Below, piece by piece: positions 34,316-43,191 of a DNA stretch of 52,145 nucleotides. Position numbers and translations under genes: made by a program. The DNA comes from an uncultured Clostridia bacterium (GTDB lineage Bacteria; Bacillota; Clostridia; Oscillospirales; QAKW01), in NCBI GenBank assembly GCA_944387895.1, contig CALXGQ010000004.1, positions 1 to 52,145 on the forward strand, written 5' to 3'. Below the pieces are notes generated by a model. It was not told the DNA's origin. It did not search any database and was given only the letters and a program-made list of their open reading frames with translations. Every line of letters starts with the position of its first letter. The first letter of the stretch is position 1.

Positions 34316-36369
34316 TTCATCATTCCTCCCTTTTCATAAGCCACGCGAAAACCCCAAAGTAAAAGATCCAAAGCCTCGCTGAAATCAAAAATCACCGAAA
34401 AGGCGTCTGCCGCCATGGAATGATCCGTCAAGGCGACCCAGCGCGCGGTGCCGTTGCCCTCAAAGGAAACGGCGCCGAAATCCCAATCCGCGAAATCCAA
34501 TAGATGCAGCAGGATATTTTTCGGCTTGACGGGGCACCGGTTCCTCAGGATCTGTACCGATGCCTTGCATCCGTAGCCGGGGCTGACCGCCGCCCACATC
34601 CGCCGTAAAATCAGCCTGCGGCCGTTTTGATCCTCCAATAACGGGGTATGCCAGAAAGCGGAAAATGGTTCTCCGGCGTCGTCGGTCCCATCGCCAAAAA
34701 GGTAGAAATTCCCATCGTTATCCCCCAGATACAGCCGGTCGTCCTTTTGTCCCAGCGCCGTGATCTTATGGGAGAAACGCCATTTCAGGAACCGCAGATA
34801 TCCGTCTGAGTCCCGCTCTCCGTCTGTGATAAACGCCGTGTTGCCAAAGGCGATCAGATAATAATTCTTCCAGCAGATGCAGCGGGCGTCCTCCGCAGGG
34901 AGGGTGCTCAGCAGCGGATCGACGGGCACGCTGCGGCGAACCGTTTCATTCAGATTGGTCAGCTCGTTTGAAACGCTCCGCACGCTGTATAGCCCGGATT
35001 CCGAAAGGAAGCACGGCTCGTTGCCGGCCACGCCCACCGAAAAAGGCGTCACGCACCCTTCCACCGAAGCGCCGGCTCTGGAGGGATAAACGTCCACCTG
35101 ATAGGCCTCTCCGCTCTTTGTCGTGCCCATGGAAACCACCTCATGGGAGCGGAAAAAGACCGCCGAACCGTCCGGATCGTCTTTCAGCACAGCCAGACGG
35201 CCGTCGCTCAGCCTGCAATAGCCTGTAACGGGGGTTCTGCTTCCGCCCAGCTGTTCAGTCGACGTTTCATAAAAGCAGAAGAAATTCCCCTGGGCGCTGA
35301 AGGCATCCTCCCCCGGGCGGACGGCGCTGCCGCCCAGAAAAAGCGTGTCGTCCGCGCCGTCGGCGCCATATAGACATTGAACGGTAGCACCGGTCAAAGC
35401 CTCCGGCGGATCCTTGATCACCGCATAAGTGATGCGCAGATTGTCCATGCCGTCGTTGGCCACTTTATAATCTCCGGTTCCGAAGGCGCTGATCCTTCCC
35501 TCCTCGTCGCAGGAAAAGGCCATTCCGGCCCGGAGCGGAAAAATTTCCAACTCCGCGATCGGATACCGGTTGTGCACCACCTCGGAGCTTGCAATGCCGC
35601 AACTGCGCCAAACGCTGTCGTACCCGCGCACCTGGATCTCCGGCGGCACGCCGGCATTATAGGCGCTGTAAAGAGCACTAAGCGCAAAGCGGGAAACCTC
35701 CTGCTGATCGTCCACATAAAAGCTTTCGCAGCGGAACTGGCTCAGGCGGTTGTCCCCTTTGGGATCCAAATCGCCGATTCCCGAAGTCGGCAGCTTGGCC
35801 ACAACGGTATAAGGCACCGTGGCATAGTATACCGGCGCGCTGCCGCCGGCAATCAGCTCCTTCACGTTCTCTCCCCAGTAGGAATCCTCCATGGAGCAAA
35901 CCGACTCTCCGTCGTAGAAAATAAAATTCTTTCCGTCGTTGATAAACAAAAAGTTTACGCTTTTATACGACCGCTTCCAGGCGTCCAGATAGACGGTAGA
36001 GCAGGTGCGGCAGACCACCGTATGGAAGCGCATGACCCCCTGGGAGGGCGCGTCGTTCATCTCGCTGAAAATCAGTTCCGGCTCTGCCTGCGCATTCTTT
36101 TTGCGAAAAAGGTTGGTTCCGGCATGAAAGATCTGCTGATTGCCGTAAAACCAGAACCCGTTGATCCGTTCGGAGAAGGTTTCCAGCTTCGTATAGCCCG
36201 GCCGGACGCCAAGGGCGTCCCCGTGCCAGATCAGATTTTCCGTATCCATCGCCCGGGCAAAGGAACGATCCAAAACGCAGGAGGAAAGATCCAGCCCCCA
36301 GAACCCGCTTTCGGAGCGGACGGTTCGGGCGGAAGAACCGCCCGAAACCTGATGTAAAGGATAACTCAT
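34312..36369 (-). CDS. Large tail-hub-like structural protein
   Basis: A 685-residue, beta-rich protein without signal peptide or membrane segment. It has many short Trp/Tyr/Gly-containing strands (GFWFYGNQQIFHAGTNLFRK, YYLIAFGNTAFITDGERDSDG, DRLYLGDNDGNFYLFGDGT), a repeating pattern that suggests a beta-propeller. Size, position after the connector gene and composition resemble the P22 gp10-type tail hub or stabilisation proteins. It overlaps its neighbours on both sides by four bases (ATGA). No fibre-like collagen or receptor-binding repeats are evident. Function is inferred from position. Confidence 0.55.
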   Translation of the reverse strand: MSYPLHQVSGGSSARTVRSESGFWGLDLSSCVLDRSFARAMDTENLIWHGDALGVRPGYTKLETFSERINGFWFYGNQQIFHAGTNLFRKKNAQAEPELIFSEMNDAPSQGVMRFHTVVCRTCSTVYLDAWKRSYKSVNFLFINDGKNFIFYDGESVCSMEDSYWGENVKELIAGGSAPVYYATVPYTVVAKLPTSGIGDLDPKGDNRLSQFRCESFYVDDQQEVSRFALSALYSAYNAGVPPEIQVRGYDSVWRSCGIASSEVVHNRYPIAELEIFPLRAGMAFSCDEEGRISAFGTGDYKVANDGMDNLRITYAVIKDPPEALTGATVQCLYGADGADDTLFLGGSAVRPGEDAFSAQGNFFCFYETSTEQLGGSRTPVTGYCRLSDGRLAVLKDDPDGSAVFFRSHEVVSMGTTKSGEAYQVDVYPSRAGASVEGCVTPFSVGVAGNEPCFLSESGLYSVRSVSNELTNLNETVRRSVPVDPLLSTLPAEDARCICWKNYYLIAFGNTAFITDGERDSDGYLRFLKWRFSHKITALGQKDDRLYLGDNDGNFYLFGDGTDDAGEPFSAFWHTPLLEDQNGRRLILRRMWAAVSPGYGCKASVQILRNRCPVKPKNILLHLLDFADWDFGAVSFEGNGTARWVALTDHSMAADAFSVIFDFSEALDLLLWGFRVAYEKGGMMK

Positions 36370-36881
36370 AGGCAGCCACCGCCCTCAACATCTGCCGCCG
36401 GGCGATAGCCCAGCGCCGCCGCAAGCTTGGTGTTATACTGCTCCATGAGCTGCGCATAAAGGGAAGAGTCCTCCCCCATCACATAAAGAGCGGCGCAGTA
36501 AAAGGGCAGCGCCCGCAAAACGTCCTCGGGATAGGGCAGCGTTTCCGTTTCCTCCATTTCGGAAGCCAGCGGCGGCACGCGGTAATAAACGATGGTATAA
36601 GCGCCGTCCTCTGCCAGAAGCCTGCCGTCCGCCACGCTGAAGGGGATCCTCTTTCCGTTTTGGAAGAGAGCCCGGATTGTAAGAACCATATCCGGCAGAT
36701 CCGCTTCGCCGCCGCTGACGGTGATGCGGCGTCTGGCCTGAAGAGGGAAGCAGCGCGCCAGCTCGCCCAGAGCGCTGTCCAGAGCCGCCTTGAGTTGTTC
36801 ACGCACCGGCATGGACTCCGGCGTCCCTCCGGAAGCGCCTAAAAGGTCGGCGGCGCGCTTTAAAATAGCCTGGATCGTCAC
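36366..36881 (-). CDS. Head-tail connector-like protein
   Basis: A 171-residue protein, helical at both ends with a beta-rich centre (ITVSGGEADLPDMVLTIRALFQNGKRIPF). The C-terminal half (EDVLRALPFYCAALYVMGEDSSLYAQLMEQYNTKLAAAL) resembles the helical arrays of phage connector or head-closure proteins such as P22 gp4. It lies between the coat region and the tail-hub-like gene, where such proteins are encoded. It is coupled to the next gene by ATGA. Assignment is by position and predicted fold. Confidence 0.55.
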   Translation of the reverse strand: MTIQAILKRAADLLGASGGTPESMPVREQLKAALDSALGELARCFPLQARRRITVSGGEADLPDMVLTIRALFQNGKRIPFSVADGRLLAEDGAYTIVYYRVPPLASEMEETETLPYPEDVLRALPFYCAALYVMGEDSSLYAQLMEQYNTKLAAALGYRPAADVEGGGCL

Positions 36882-36903
36882 AATCCATCTCCCCCTCCTT
36901 CAC

Positions 36904-37230
36904 TCAGCCCAGCATAATCGCTGCGCCGCAAATGCCTTGATAGTCAGCCGAAACCCGGATAACCGATTTGCCGTCTACCTGCTGCGTAAAACGGCCGGCC
37001 TCAAGATAGACATATTGATACAAGCTGCCGCTGTCGATATGGATGTATTTGTTGCCGCCGGCCAGAACGCTGTCGCCGGCTTCGATCGTGACTGTTCCGG
37101 AAGTGTCGGATTGAATCAGCAGCAAAACTCCGTCATCCTTCTCCACCGGGAATGTATAGCCGTCATACAGACTGACCAGAGTCGGCCGCTCCTTTATTTC
37201 ACCGGGCTTGATTGTAATATAATTCTCCAT
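36904..37230 (-). CDS. Small beta-rich protein, possible head decoration
   Basis: A 108-residue, beta-strand-rich protein (ITIKPGEIKERPTLVSLYDGYTFPV, GTVTIEAGDSVLAG, KYIHIDSGSLYQYVYLEAG) with no membrane segment or catalytic motif. It follows the coat gene by 19 bases and precedes the connector-like gene. Decoration or head-fibre proteins are frequently encoded here. The pattern of a DGYTFPV segment and a self-contained sandwich fits such a role, but this is positional inference. Confidence 0.5.
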   Translation of the reverse strand: MENYITIKPGEIKERPTLVSLYDGYTFPVEKDDGVLLLIQSDTSGTVTIEAGDSVLAGGNKYIHIDSGSLYQYVYLEAGRFTQQVDGKSVIRVSADYQGICGAAIMLG

Positions 37231-37249
37231 AAGAAAACTCCTTTATATA

Positions 37250-38065
37250 TTATTTATGCGCCTTGATAACAACCAGTTCCTTCGGCCGGACCAGCTTACC
37301 GCCATAGACGTTCAGTCCCTTGACCGCGTCGGAGAAGTACTTCTCCGGGCGATAGGCCTCGGTTTCGTCGATAGCGCTGGCAAAGGCGATGGCCTTATTG
37401 GTACGCACCAGCATGTAATCGTCGGTGCCGTCGTTGTAGAGGTTGTTGCTGAGGATCACCCGCGCGCAGTCATACATACCGACAACCCCCTTGGCGATCA
37501 GCTCGTCGTTGTTGGTTTTGAGCTCCGTCAGGGCGTCCCGAAAGAGCTGATAGAAGAAGGGTGAAACCGTAATGGATACGTTGTCCGCAACGTCCACGTC
37601 ATTTTCTCTGAGCGTCAGGAGCGCCTGATCGATCAGCGCCTTGGCCTGCGCGCCGGTCGTCACCTGGGTAGACTCGGTCGTCTGGGTCGCCTCCTTTGCC
37701 AGGGAAGCGACAAAGCTGTCCCGGGCGGCGGCCATTTTACGGCCGGCCTCCTCCAGCATAACCGGCATCAGCTCCGGCGTAGACTGCAGGCGATCCAGAT
37801 CCTCCACCATAAAGTTGAAGGCTTTCGCCTGATCCACGTCCAGAAAAATGCTGGTACCGTCGAGGGTCTGCGGATCCTTCATTCCGGTCGAAGCGTCATA
37901 GTCAAAGACCTCCGGCGCCGCCGCGCCCAGGATCTTGACCCTGCAACCAAGACGCGCCTCCCCTTCAAACTGACGATTGCAGTCATCTACCAGTTTGCAC
38001 TTTTTTTCCAGCTCGGTCTGAATAAAACGACTCCAGATCGTAGGTTTGAAATTTGCATAAGACAT
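37250..38065 (-). CDS. Major capsid protein, P22 coat-like
   Basis: A 271-residue protein that I read as the coat subunit. It opens MSYANFKPTIWSRFIQTELEKKCK, contains TSIFLDVDQAKAFNFMVEDLDRLQ and NVSITVSPFFYQLFRDALTELKTNN, and ends with a strand-rich stretch (KAIAFASAIDETEAYRPEKYFSDAVKGLNVYGGKLV). These features recall HK97-fold coat proteins of the P22-like type. It lies directly after the scaffold-like gene. Length is short for P22 gp5 (430) but normal for compact HK97-fold coats. Confidence 0.75.
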   Translation of the reverse strand: MSYANFKPTIWSRFIQTELEKKCKLVDDCNRQFEGEARLGCRVKILGAAAPEVFDYDASTGMKDPQTLDGTSIFLDVDQAKAFNFMVEDLDRLQSTPELMPVMLEEAGRKMAAARDSFVASLAKEATQTTESTQVTTGAQAKALIDQALLTLRENDVDVADNVSITVSPFFYQLFRDALTELKTNNDELIAKGVVGMYDCARVILSNNLYNDGTDDYMLVRTNKAIAFASAIDETEAYRPEKYFSDAVKGLNVYGGKLVRPKELVVIKAHK

Positions 38066-38110
38066 ATTTGATCATTCTCCGTTTCCGCCGCAAAAAGCGG
38101 CAATAAATTT

Positions 38111-38689
38111 TTAATTGCGGAGCCTGGCAAGAGAGGCCATCGCCTTTTTAAAAATGCCCGGATCTCTCAGATCCTGATCGGTCAGGCGATCCAGCTCCTG
38201 AGAAGAATAGAAGAGCGCGCCGCCGCCGGCAGATTTAGCGCTCACCATATCCTCCGGAACCGGATTACGCCTCCGGTCGGCGGCGACCTGAGCCTCATAG
38301 GCCACAATGGGATCCACCTTGCCGCTGGCCATCAGGCGGCAGAAGACGTCCCCGACGTCCTCGGGATGGGTCGCCGTCATTCCGGGATAAGCCTCCCTTA
38401 CCCGCTCCAAATCCTGCTTAAAACGAGTTTCCTCCAGTAAAGTCATGGCCTCCCTCACCAGAGGATGGCTGAGAACCTCCTGGCGCAGCCGCTGCTCGCG
38501 GGTGCTGCCTCTCAGTTCTCTTGCCCGCTGCTCCGCCGCTCTCCGGCGGGCAGCCTGCCGGCTGCGTTCCTCAGGGGGCATTGCCCCGTCGGCGTTGTCT
38601 GTGCCGCCCCCGGCGGCGGTGTTTTCCGGAGCAGGCGCCTGCTCCCCGGCGGAAGCTTCCGCCACTGTGTTGTCCATCTGCTCGTTCAC
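38111..38689 (-). CDS. Scaffold-like phage protein
   Basis: A 192-residue protein with a disordered, Ala/Gly/Glu-rich N-terminus (to about residue 35), an Arg-rich helical stretch (ERSRQAARRRAAEQRARELR) and further helices (VLSHPLVREAMTLLEETRFKQDLERVREAYPG). Charged, helical, partly disordered proteins between portal and coat genes are usually scaffolds. The start is a GTG with an AAAGGG site. Alternatively it could be a minor head protein. Confidence 0.6.
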   Translation of the reverse strand: MNEQMDNTVAEASAGEQAPAPENTAAGGGTDNADGAMPPEERSRQAARRRAAEQRARELRGSTREQRLRQEVLSHPLVREAMTLLEETRFKQDLERVREAYPGMTATHPEDVGDVFCRLMASGKVDPIVAYEAQVAADRRRNPVPEDMVSAKSAGGGALFYSSQELDRLTDQDLRDPGIFKKAMASLARLRN

Positions 38690-38771
38690 TTGTGAACCCT
38701 TTCTCGATTTTTACGCTATTCGTGCGGTTATGGTGTGATTTTTGCGCTGTTCACCTGCGATTTCATCGTGA

Positions 38772-40325
38772 TCATCCGCCTGCCGCGTCTGCCGCCGCGC
38801 TTTCCTGCGCCGCGGCCAGAACCGGCAGTTTGCGGGCTGTAATAAGGGCGCGCAGCTTTTCTTTGGGCGCGTTGGCGTCGTCGTCCAGCGCCTCCACATA
38901 CTCCTGGAAGGATATAAAGCCCTTCAGCAGGAGATTTTGCAGCGCCTGTTCCTGGGCATATTTGGAATAAGCGTTGGCCGGTGAAAGATCGATCCGCACC
39001 AGCGGCTCCAGCGCCGCCAGAAGCTTGCCGGGCACCTTCTGCCCCTCCACCGTCAAACCGGCGGGGTGATAGGCGCGCAGCAGATCAAACCAGATCAGCG
39101 CCACGTCCTCCACAAATCTTTTCAGCTGAGAAACAGCAAAATTCAGGTTGAAGGTTCCGGCCTCCTTCACGGCCACGATCGCCGCCCCGCTCGCCAGCTC
39201 GGGATTGACCTGCCCCGTCGCCACGTCGCCGGTGCCGCAAAGCTCCCGGGTGGTGGTGATCATGTTGTTCATGAAATTATAGGCCATGCTGCTGATCCCC
39301 GCCGGCTGAACATAGGAAATAAGCTCGCCGATCCTGACGTTGGGATCATCCACCGCAATGGAGGCGCCGATTTTTTCAATATCCTCCACGTTCTGGATCC
39401 GCGGCGCGTTATAGACCAGCTTCGGAAAAGCGAACCGCTTCACAGCGATATCCATTCGCGCCAGATTCTTGTTGATGGCGATCTGGTTGGCGATCAGGCT
39501 TTCCACCGCGCCGTTTCCGCGGCAGGAGCCCTTGCGACGGGCCCAGATAAAGGGCGCGATCGGATAGCGGGAAACGCCCTCCAGCACCGTTTCCGGATGA
39601 TAGACGCAGTTTTTGGTGGATTGGGTAAAGCAAACCGACCCGTTTTTTTTATAAAACTTCAGAATGGAAATACATTTCCTGTTTTCCTCAAGATTGTTTT
39701 CCAACCCGGCCGAACCGCCAACGTGCCCCAGAAGCTCGTTATCGGGCGTAATTCTCTGGATTTCCTCTTCCGATAAGCCGTTTGCGCGAGCCTCCTCCCG
39801 GATGCGGCGCACCGATCTCCGGCGCACGATCAAAAGATAGGGCTGCTCATTGATATCCTGCTCCTGTTCGTCGCCAAAGATCAGATTGTCCCCGTCCAGC
39901 AGCTCGCTTTTCAAGCGCCCGTTCTGCATATAGAAGTAGAGATACGACGCCCCCGTCACGCAGGCGTCCTCCACGATCTCCCAGCATTTCTGATCCATCT
40001 GATTCTGTTCCCAGAGCTGGCGCGCGTTTCTGTTGAGAAGCTCCGCCGCCTGGCGGCAGATCAGCGCGAGAGCGGGCTGATCGGCAACGTCAAAGCTGTA
40101 GTTGATCGCCAGATTGTTCTGGGCGACCACCGCCGTTTTGTATTTTACAATCGGCTCAATAATGTTGTAGATCGGCAGGCGTTCGCCGTCGGTAGGAAGA
40201 TAGCGCCATTGATCGCCGGCATAAAAGAAGCGGCATTCCTCGCTTCGGTCATAAAACCCGTCCCGGGTCAAAAGGGCGGTTCCCTCCTGGTACTCCCTCC
40301 AGATCTGTTCACTCCCGTTTTCCAT
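38772..40325 (-). CDS. Phage portal protein
   Basis: A 517-residue portal, the dodecameric ring through which DNA enters the capsid. Recognisable features are the N-terminal wing (YDRSEECRFFYAGDQWR, then LPIYNIIEPIVKYKTAVVAQN), the central stem region with VESLIANQIAINKNLARMDIAVKR, and ELCGTGDVATGQVNPELASGAAI. The C-terminal part is helical and the last residues are Ala-rich. The pattern is that of P22-like or DUF-type portals seen in gut clostridial phages. It overlaps the small membrane-protein gene by 17 bases. No truncation is visible. Confidence 0.82.
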   Translation of the reverse strand: MENGSEQIWREYQEGTALLTRDGFYDRSEECRFFYAGDQWRYLPTDGERLPIYNIIEPIVKYKTAVVAQNNLAINYSFDVADQPALALICRQAAELLNRNARQLWEQNQMDQKCWEIVEDACVTGASYLYFYMQNGRLKSELLDGDNLIFGDEQEQDINEQPYLLIVRRRSVRRIREEARANGLSEEEIQRITPDNELLGHVGGSAGLENNLEENRKCISILKFYKKNGSVCFTQSTKNCVYHPETVLEGVSRYPIAPFIWARRKGSCRGNGAVESLIANQIAINKNLARMDIAVKRFAFPKLVYNAPRIQNVEDIEKIGASIAVDDPNVRIGELISYVQPAGISSMAYNFMNNMITTTRELCGTGDVATGQVNPELASGAAIVAVKEAGTFNLNFAVSQLKRFVEDVALIWFDLLRAYHPAGLTVEGQKVPGKLLAALEPLVRIDLSPANAYSKYAQEQALQNLLLKGFISFQEYVEALDDDANAPKEKLRALITARKLPVLAAAQESAAADAAGG

Positions 40326-40515
40326 AGTGCTCCCTTCTGCCGTCGTAGGCGTCTATTTTACGCAGAAGCGTTTCCTTGTCCGTCCCCCTGCTCCCGGCCA
40401 GGCGCCCGCGCCGGCCGGCCGAAAGCCCATCGGCCAGGCCAAGGCGATAGGCAGCCACGGCCAGCAGCATCCAGAAAACGGAAACCAGTAACATCCAAAT
40501 AGTCATATGATCCAT
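40309..40515 (-). CDS. Small membrane protein in the phage module
   Basis: A 68-residue protein with one N-terminal membrane segment (about residues 5-27, IWMLLVSVFWMLLAVAAYRLGL) and a basic, Gly/Arg-rich tail. It overlaps TerL by 13 bases and portal by 17. No family is recognised. Its place between the terminase and portal is unusual for a membrane protein. Confidence 0.6.
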   Translation of the reverse strand: MDHMTIWMLLVSVFWMLLAVAAYRLGLADGLSAGRRGRLAGSRGTDKETLLRKIDAYDGRREHYGKRE

Positions 40516-41855
40516 TCCTTTCTGTGGCTCCCCAGCAAAGCGGGAGCCCGTTTTGAATTGCGCCGCGCCGTCCCGGGATGACCCATGGCAAAATACCGCA
40601 ATGCGTCGGGCGCGTGGGTCAGCTCATGAGGCTCCGTGCAGCAGTCCCCCGGCGAATCCGGATCCCAAACCAGCGCCGGCAGGCACCGGATCAGATTGCA
40701 GCAGGTAGAAAAAACGCGCAGCCGCGGAAAGCGGTTTCCGTCCCGATCCAGGCGCGGTAAAAGCCATTCCTGCAGGATCGCCCAGCCGGGGGCTCTGGCG
40801 GCGGAAACGCGGGTAAGCGGAACCCCGTTCTCCCGAAAGAGATCGGCAATGGAGCGCCCGCTGTCCTTTTGCCTGCTCCAGAGATCCGGCGGCGCATAAT
40901 AAGGGCCGGAGGGCGCGGCGCTTCGGATCCGGGCCGCCGCCTCCGAAACGATCAGATCCGGCTCGTAGATCTCCCGGTATACGTAAAAGAATCCCTGCTC
41001 GTCCTCCGCGATGCAAAGCCCCGCCAGCATATCCAGCCCATAATCCAGCGCACAGTATTTTTTCCAGTGCTCCGGAACGGGAAAAGGCGCGCAAACGTGC
41101 AGCTCTCTGCTCCATCGGCTGAAAAACCTGCCCTCGCAAAGATCCCAGTCCCCGTCCAGCAGCGCCCGCCGCTCCCGCTCCGGAAGACGCTGCAGCCTCT
41201 TGATATAAAGAGGATCTCCGTCCATCAGAAAGCGGTTATCCTGTACGCGCGCCGGAATGAACCGCCTCGTCCCGTCCTGATCCGCGATCGGATGATCCGA
41301 AGGCGCCGGATCAACAAATCTTCTCTTCACCCAGTCGTGACCCACGCCGCCGGGATTGGTGGTGCTTTTCATCTGCCTTGGAAAAGGCCGGGCCCCGCGC
41401 AGGCGCGACATCAGGTAAAGATACATCGATTCCGTAAAATGGGTCAGTTCATCAAACCGGATCACGTCATACTCCGCCGACTGATAGCGGTAAACATCCC
41501 TTTCGCTGTCGCAGTACCCGAAATCGAGGATGGAACCGTTGACAAAAAAGCCGGTATGGCGGGCGGCGGTATAGCGATAAAGCGATGCCGGAAAAAGCAT
41601 CTCCGCCATGCGGATCAGGGAGTTTTCCAGCTCCGGGAGCGTGCGGCGCAGCAAAAGCTGCTTGGATCCCGGATAGGTCAGGGCATAGCGCAGCGCGTCC
41701 AGCAGCTGGCCATGGCTTTTGCCGCCGCCCGCCGCGCCGCCGAAGAGGATTTCATCCTCCTCTGCTTCCAGAAACCGGTATTGCAGCGGCGTCAGCTCAA
41801 AGACAATACTCCCGTCCTCCTCCCGCACCGGCGGATCCATCTTGTTTTTCCTCAT
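40503..41855 (-). CDS. Terminase large subunit
   Basis: A 450-residue DNA-packaging motor and nuclease. The Walker A motif is GGAAGGGKS (about residues 39-47). The Walker B motif is YDVIRFDELTHF. The C-terminal RNase-H-like nuclease begins ALDYGLD and contains HAPDALRY near the end. All motor and nuclease landmarks are present, and the frame is open throughout, so the protein could be functional. Its start overlaps the small-subunit stop by four bases (ATGA). It is the clearest sign that the module packages DNA or once did. Confidence 0.92.
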   Translation of the reverse strand: MRKNKMDPPVREEDGSIVFELTPLQYRFLEAEEDEILFGGAAGGGKSHGQLLDALRYALTYPGSKQLLLRRTLPELENSLIRMAEMLFPASLYRYTAARHTGFFVNGSILDFGYCDSERDVYRYQSAEYDVIRFDELTHFTESMYLYLMSRLRGARPFPRQMKSTTNPGGVGHDWVKRRFVDPAPSDHPIADQDGTRRFIPARVQDNRFLMDGDPLYIKRLQRLPERERRALLDGDWDLCEGRFFSRWSRELHVCAPFPVPEHWKKYCALDYGLDMLAGLCIAEDEQGFFYVYREIYEPDLIVSEAAARIRSAAPSGPYYAPPDLWSRQKDSGRSIADLFRENGVPLTRVSAARAPGWAILQEWLLPRLDRDGNRFPRLRVFSTCCNLIRCLPALVWDPDSPGDCCTEPHELTHAPDALRYFAMGHPGTARRNSKRAPALLGSHRKEWII

Positions 41856-42130
41856 TCAGCTTTTTGCGCCTCGTCCGGTTCCGTCACCCGCAGCTCCACC
41901 GTGGGCGCCTTTTTGGCGCGTTCGGTTTTGTCCGGTTCCCATTTCACCAGCTCCCGGATCATTTTAAGCGCGTCCGTACCGCCCTCCGCCGCTTTCCTTG
42001 CCAGCGAAAAAGCGGTAAGCTGGCTGACCGTCCGATTCTCCCCGGAAGCGATCGCGTCGTCCAGCTCCGCCATGGTCATGCGCGCGGCTCTGGCGATATC
42101 CCGCGCCAGCCGTTCAGAGAAATTCATCAT
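41852..42130 (-). CDS. Small terminase-like protein
   Basis: A 92-residue helical protein (FSERLARDIARAARMTMAELDDAIASGE, then VSQLTAFSLARKAAEGGTDALKMIRELVKW) directly upstream of TerL and coupled to it by ATGA. Small subunits bind the packaging site and regulate TerL. Sequence similarity is too low to name a family. The frame extends upstream, but the ATG at 42130 has a GGAGG site. A TATAAT box stands at 42164-42169 on the minus strand without a good -35, which may mean the operon needs an activator such as the sigma-like protein. Confidence 0.65.
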   Translation of the reverse strand: MMNFSERLARDIARAARMTMAELDDAIASGENRTVSQLTAFSLARKAAEGGTDALKMIRELVKWEPDKTERAKKAPTVELRVTEPDEAQKAE

Positions 42131-42163
42131 ACCCTCACCTCCGTTATCCTTTCCCCGGCACCC

Positions 42164-42169
42164 ATTATA
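42164..42169 (-). promoter_or_regulatory. -10 box ahead of the packaging operon
   Basis: A perfect TATAAT on the minus strand lies 34 bases before the small terminase start. The region 17 bases upstream (GCCGGT) is a poor -35, suggesting weak or activated expression. Confidence 0.4.
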
Positions 42170-42208
42170 GCGCACCGCCGCCGCACACCGGCGAACAGGA
42201 TTTACCGG

Positions 42209-42237
42209 TTGCATTTTTCCCTGCTCTCTGCTATAAT
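42209..42237 (+). promoter_or_regulatory. Promoter for the lipid kinase, amidase, dut operon
   Basis: TTGCAT (42209-42214) and a perfect TATAAT (42232-42237) are 17 bases apart, upstream of a GGAGG ribosome site. Confidence 0.65.
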
Positions 42238-42276
42238 GATGTAAAAAAACAGGAGGATTTTGGAGGAAATGCGCAA

Positions 42277-43164
42277 ATGATTACGCTGATCGTCAATCCG
42301 ATCGCAGGCAGCGGCAGATCGAAAAAAGTCGCAAATTGCATATCGGAGCGCTTGCGGGGAAAAAATCTTCCCTTCCGGCTGTGGGAAACAAAATCGCCCG
42401 GCGGGGCGGCGGCGCTGGCGCAGAAGGCCTCCGCGTCCTATGCACCGGGCGACTTTCTTCTCTCCGTCGGAGGGGACGGTACTTTTCTGGAAGTGCTGCA
42501 GGGCGCCTTCGGCAGCGGGCTGCCGATCGCCGCGATCCCGGCCGGAACCGGAAACGATTTTCTCAAGAGCCTGAAAATCCCCGGCGATCCGCTGCAAGCG
42601 CTGGAGCATATTCTGAACGCCGGCGTCCGGCGGATCGATATCGGCGTGATCAACGGAACCCTCTTTGCCAACGAATGTGGCGCCGGCTTTGACGTTGCGG
42701 TGCTGGATTACGCCCGGCCGGTCAAAAAATATCTTCGCGGCCTGCTCCCCTATCTGTGGGGCGTGCTTCAGGCGATCTTCCGCTATCGATGCCTCCCGAT
42801 GGAGATCGAAGCGGATGGCAAGCCGGTGTTTTCCGGCAGCTGCCTGGTCGTATCGGTGGCAAACGGCCGCTATATCGGCGGCGGGATCCCCATCAGCCCG
42901 GCGGCGGATCTGCAAAGCGGCAAGCTGGAGCTGATCGTCCTGCGCTCCTGCTCCCGGCTGCGGATGATCCGCTATCTTCCCGGCCTTCTGAGCGGAAAGA
43001 TCCTCCGCTTTCAAGACACCGTCGTGCATTGCCGCGCCGATCGGGTAACGGTTCGTCCCATCGGCGGAATTGAAAGCCTGCGCGTGAATATCGACGGCGA
43101 GATCCATCCGCTAAGCCATTGTGAATTTTCGCTGCATCCCGCCTCCCAACCCCTCCATATGTAA
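42277..43164 (+). CDS. Diacylglycerol kinase-family lipid kinase
   Basis: A 295-residue DagK/YegS-type kinase that phosphorylates a lipid such as diacylglycerol to recycle it into phospholipid synthesis. The nucleotide site is VNPIAGSGRSKK near the N-terminus and SVGGDGTFLEVL (GGDGT motif, about residues 67-71), with AIPAGTGNDF after it. The C-terminal beta-sandwich ends LRVNIDGEI. Length is normal. It appears to lead an operon with the SLH amidase and dut. Substrate lipid cannot be told from the sequence. Confidence 0.92.
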   Translation: MITLIVNPIAGSGRSKKVANCISERLRGKNLPFRLWETKSPGGAAALAQKASASYAPGDFLLSVGGDGTFLEVLQGAFGSGLPIAAIPAGTGNDFLKSLKIPGDPLQALEHILNAGVRRIDIGVINGTLFANECGAGFDVAVLDYARPVKKYLRGLLPYLWGVLQAIFRYRCLPMEIEADGKPVFSGSCLVVSVANGRYIGGGIPISPAADLQSGKLELIVLRSCSRLRMIRYLPGLLSGKILRFQDTVVHCRADRVTVRPIGGIESLRVNIDGEIHPLSHCEFSLHPASQPLHM

Positions 43165-43191
43165 GAACTCCAAAAAACGAAAGGCAATCCC

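Noticed and set aside
30544..42130. Tailocin or contractile injection system
   Set aside because: No sheath, tube, baseplate or tape-measure gene is present, while terminase, portal and coat genes are. This fits a DNA-packaging short-tailed particle, not a headless tail.
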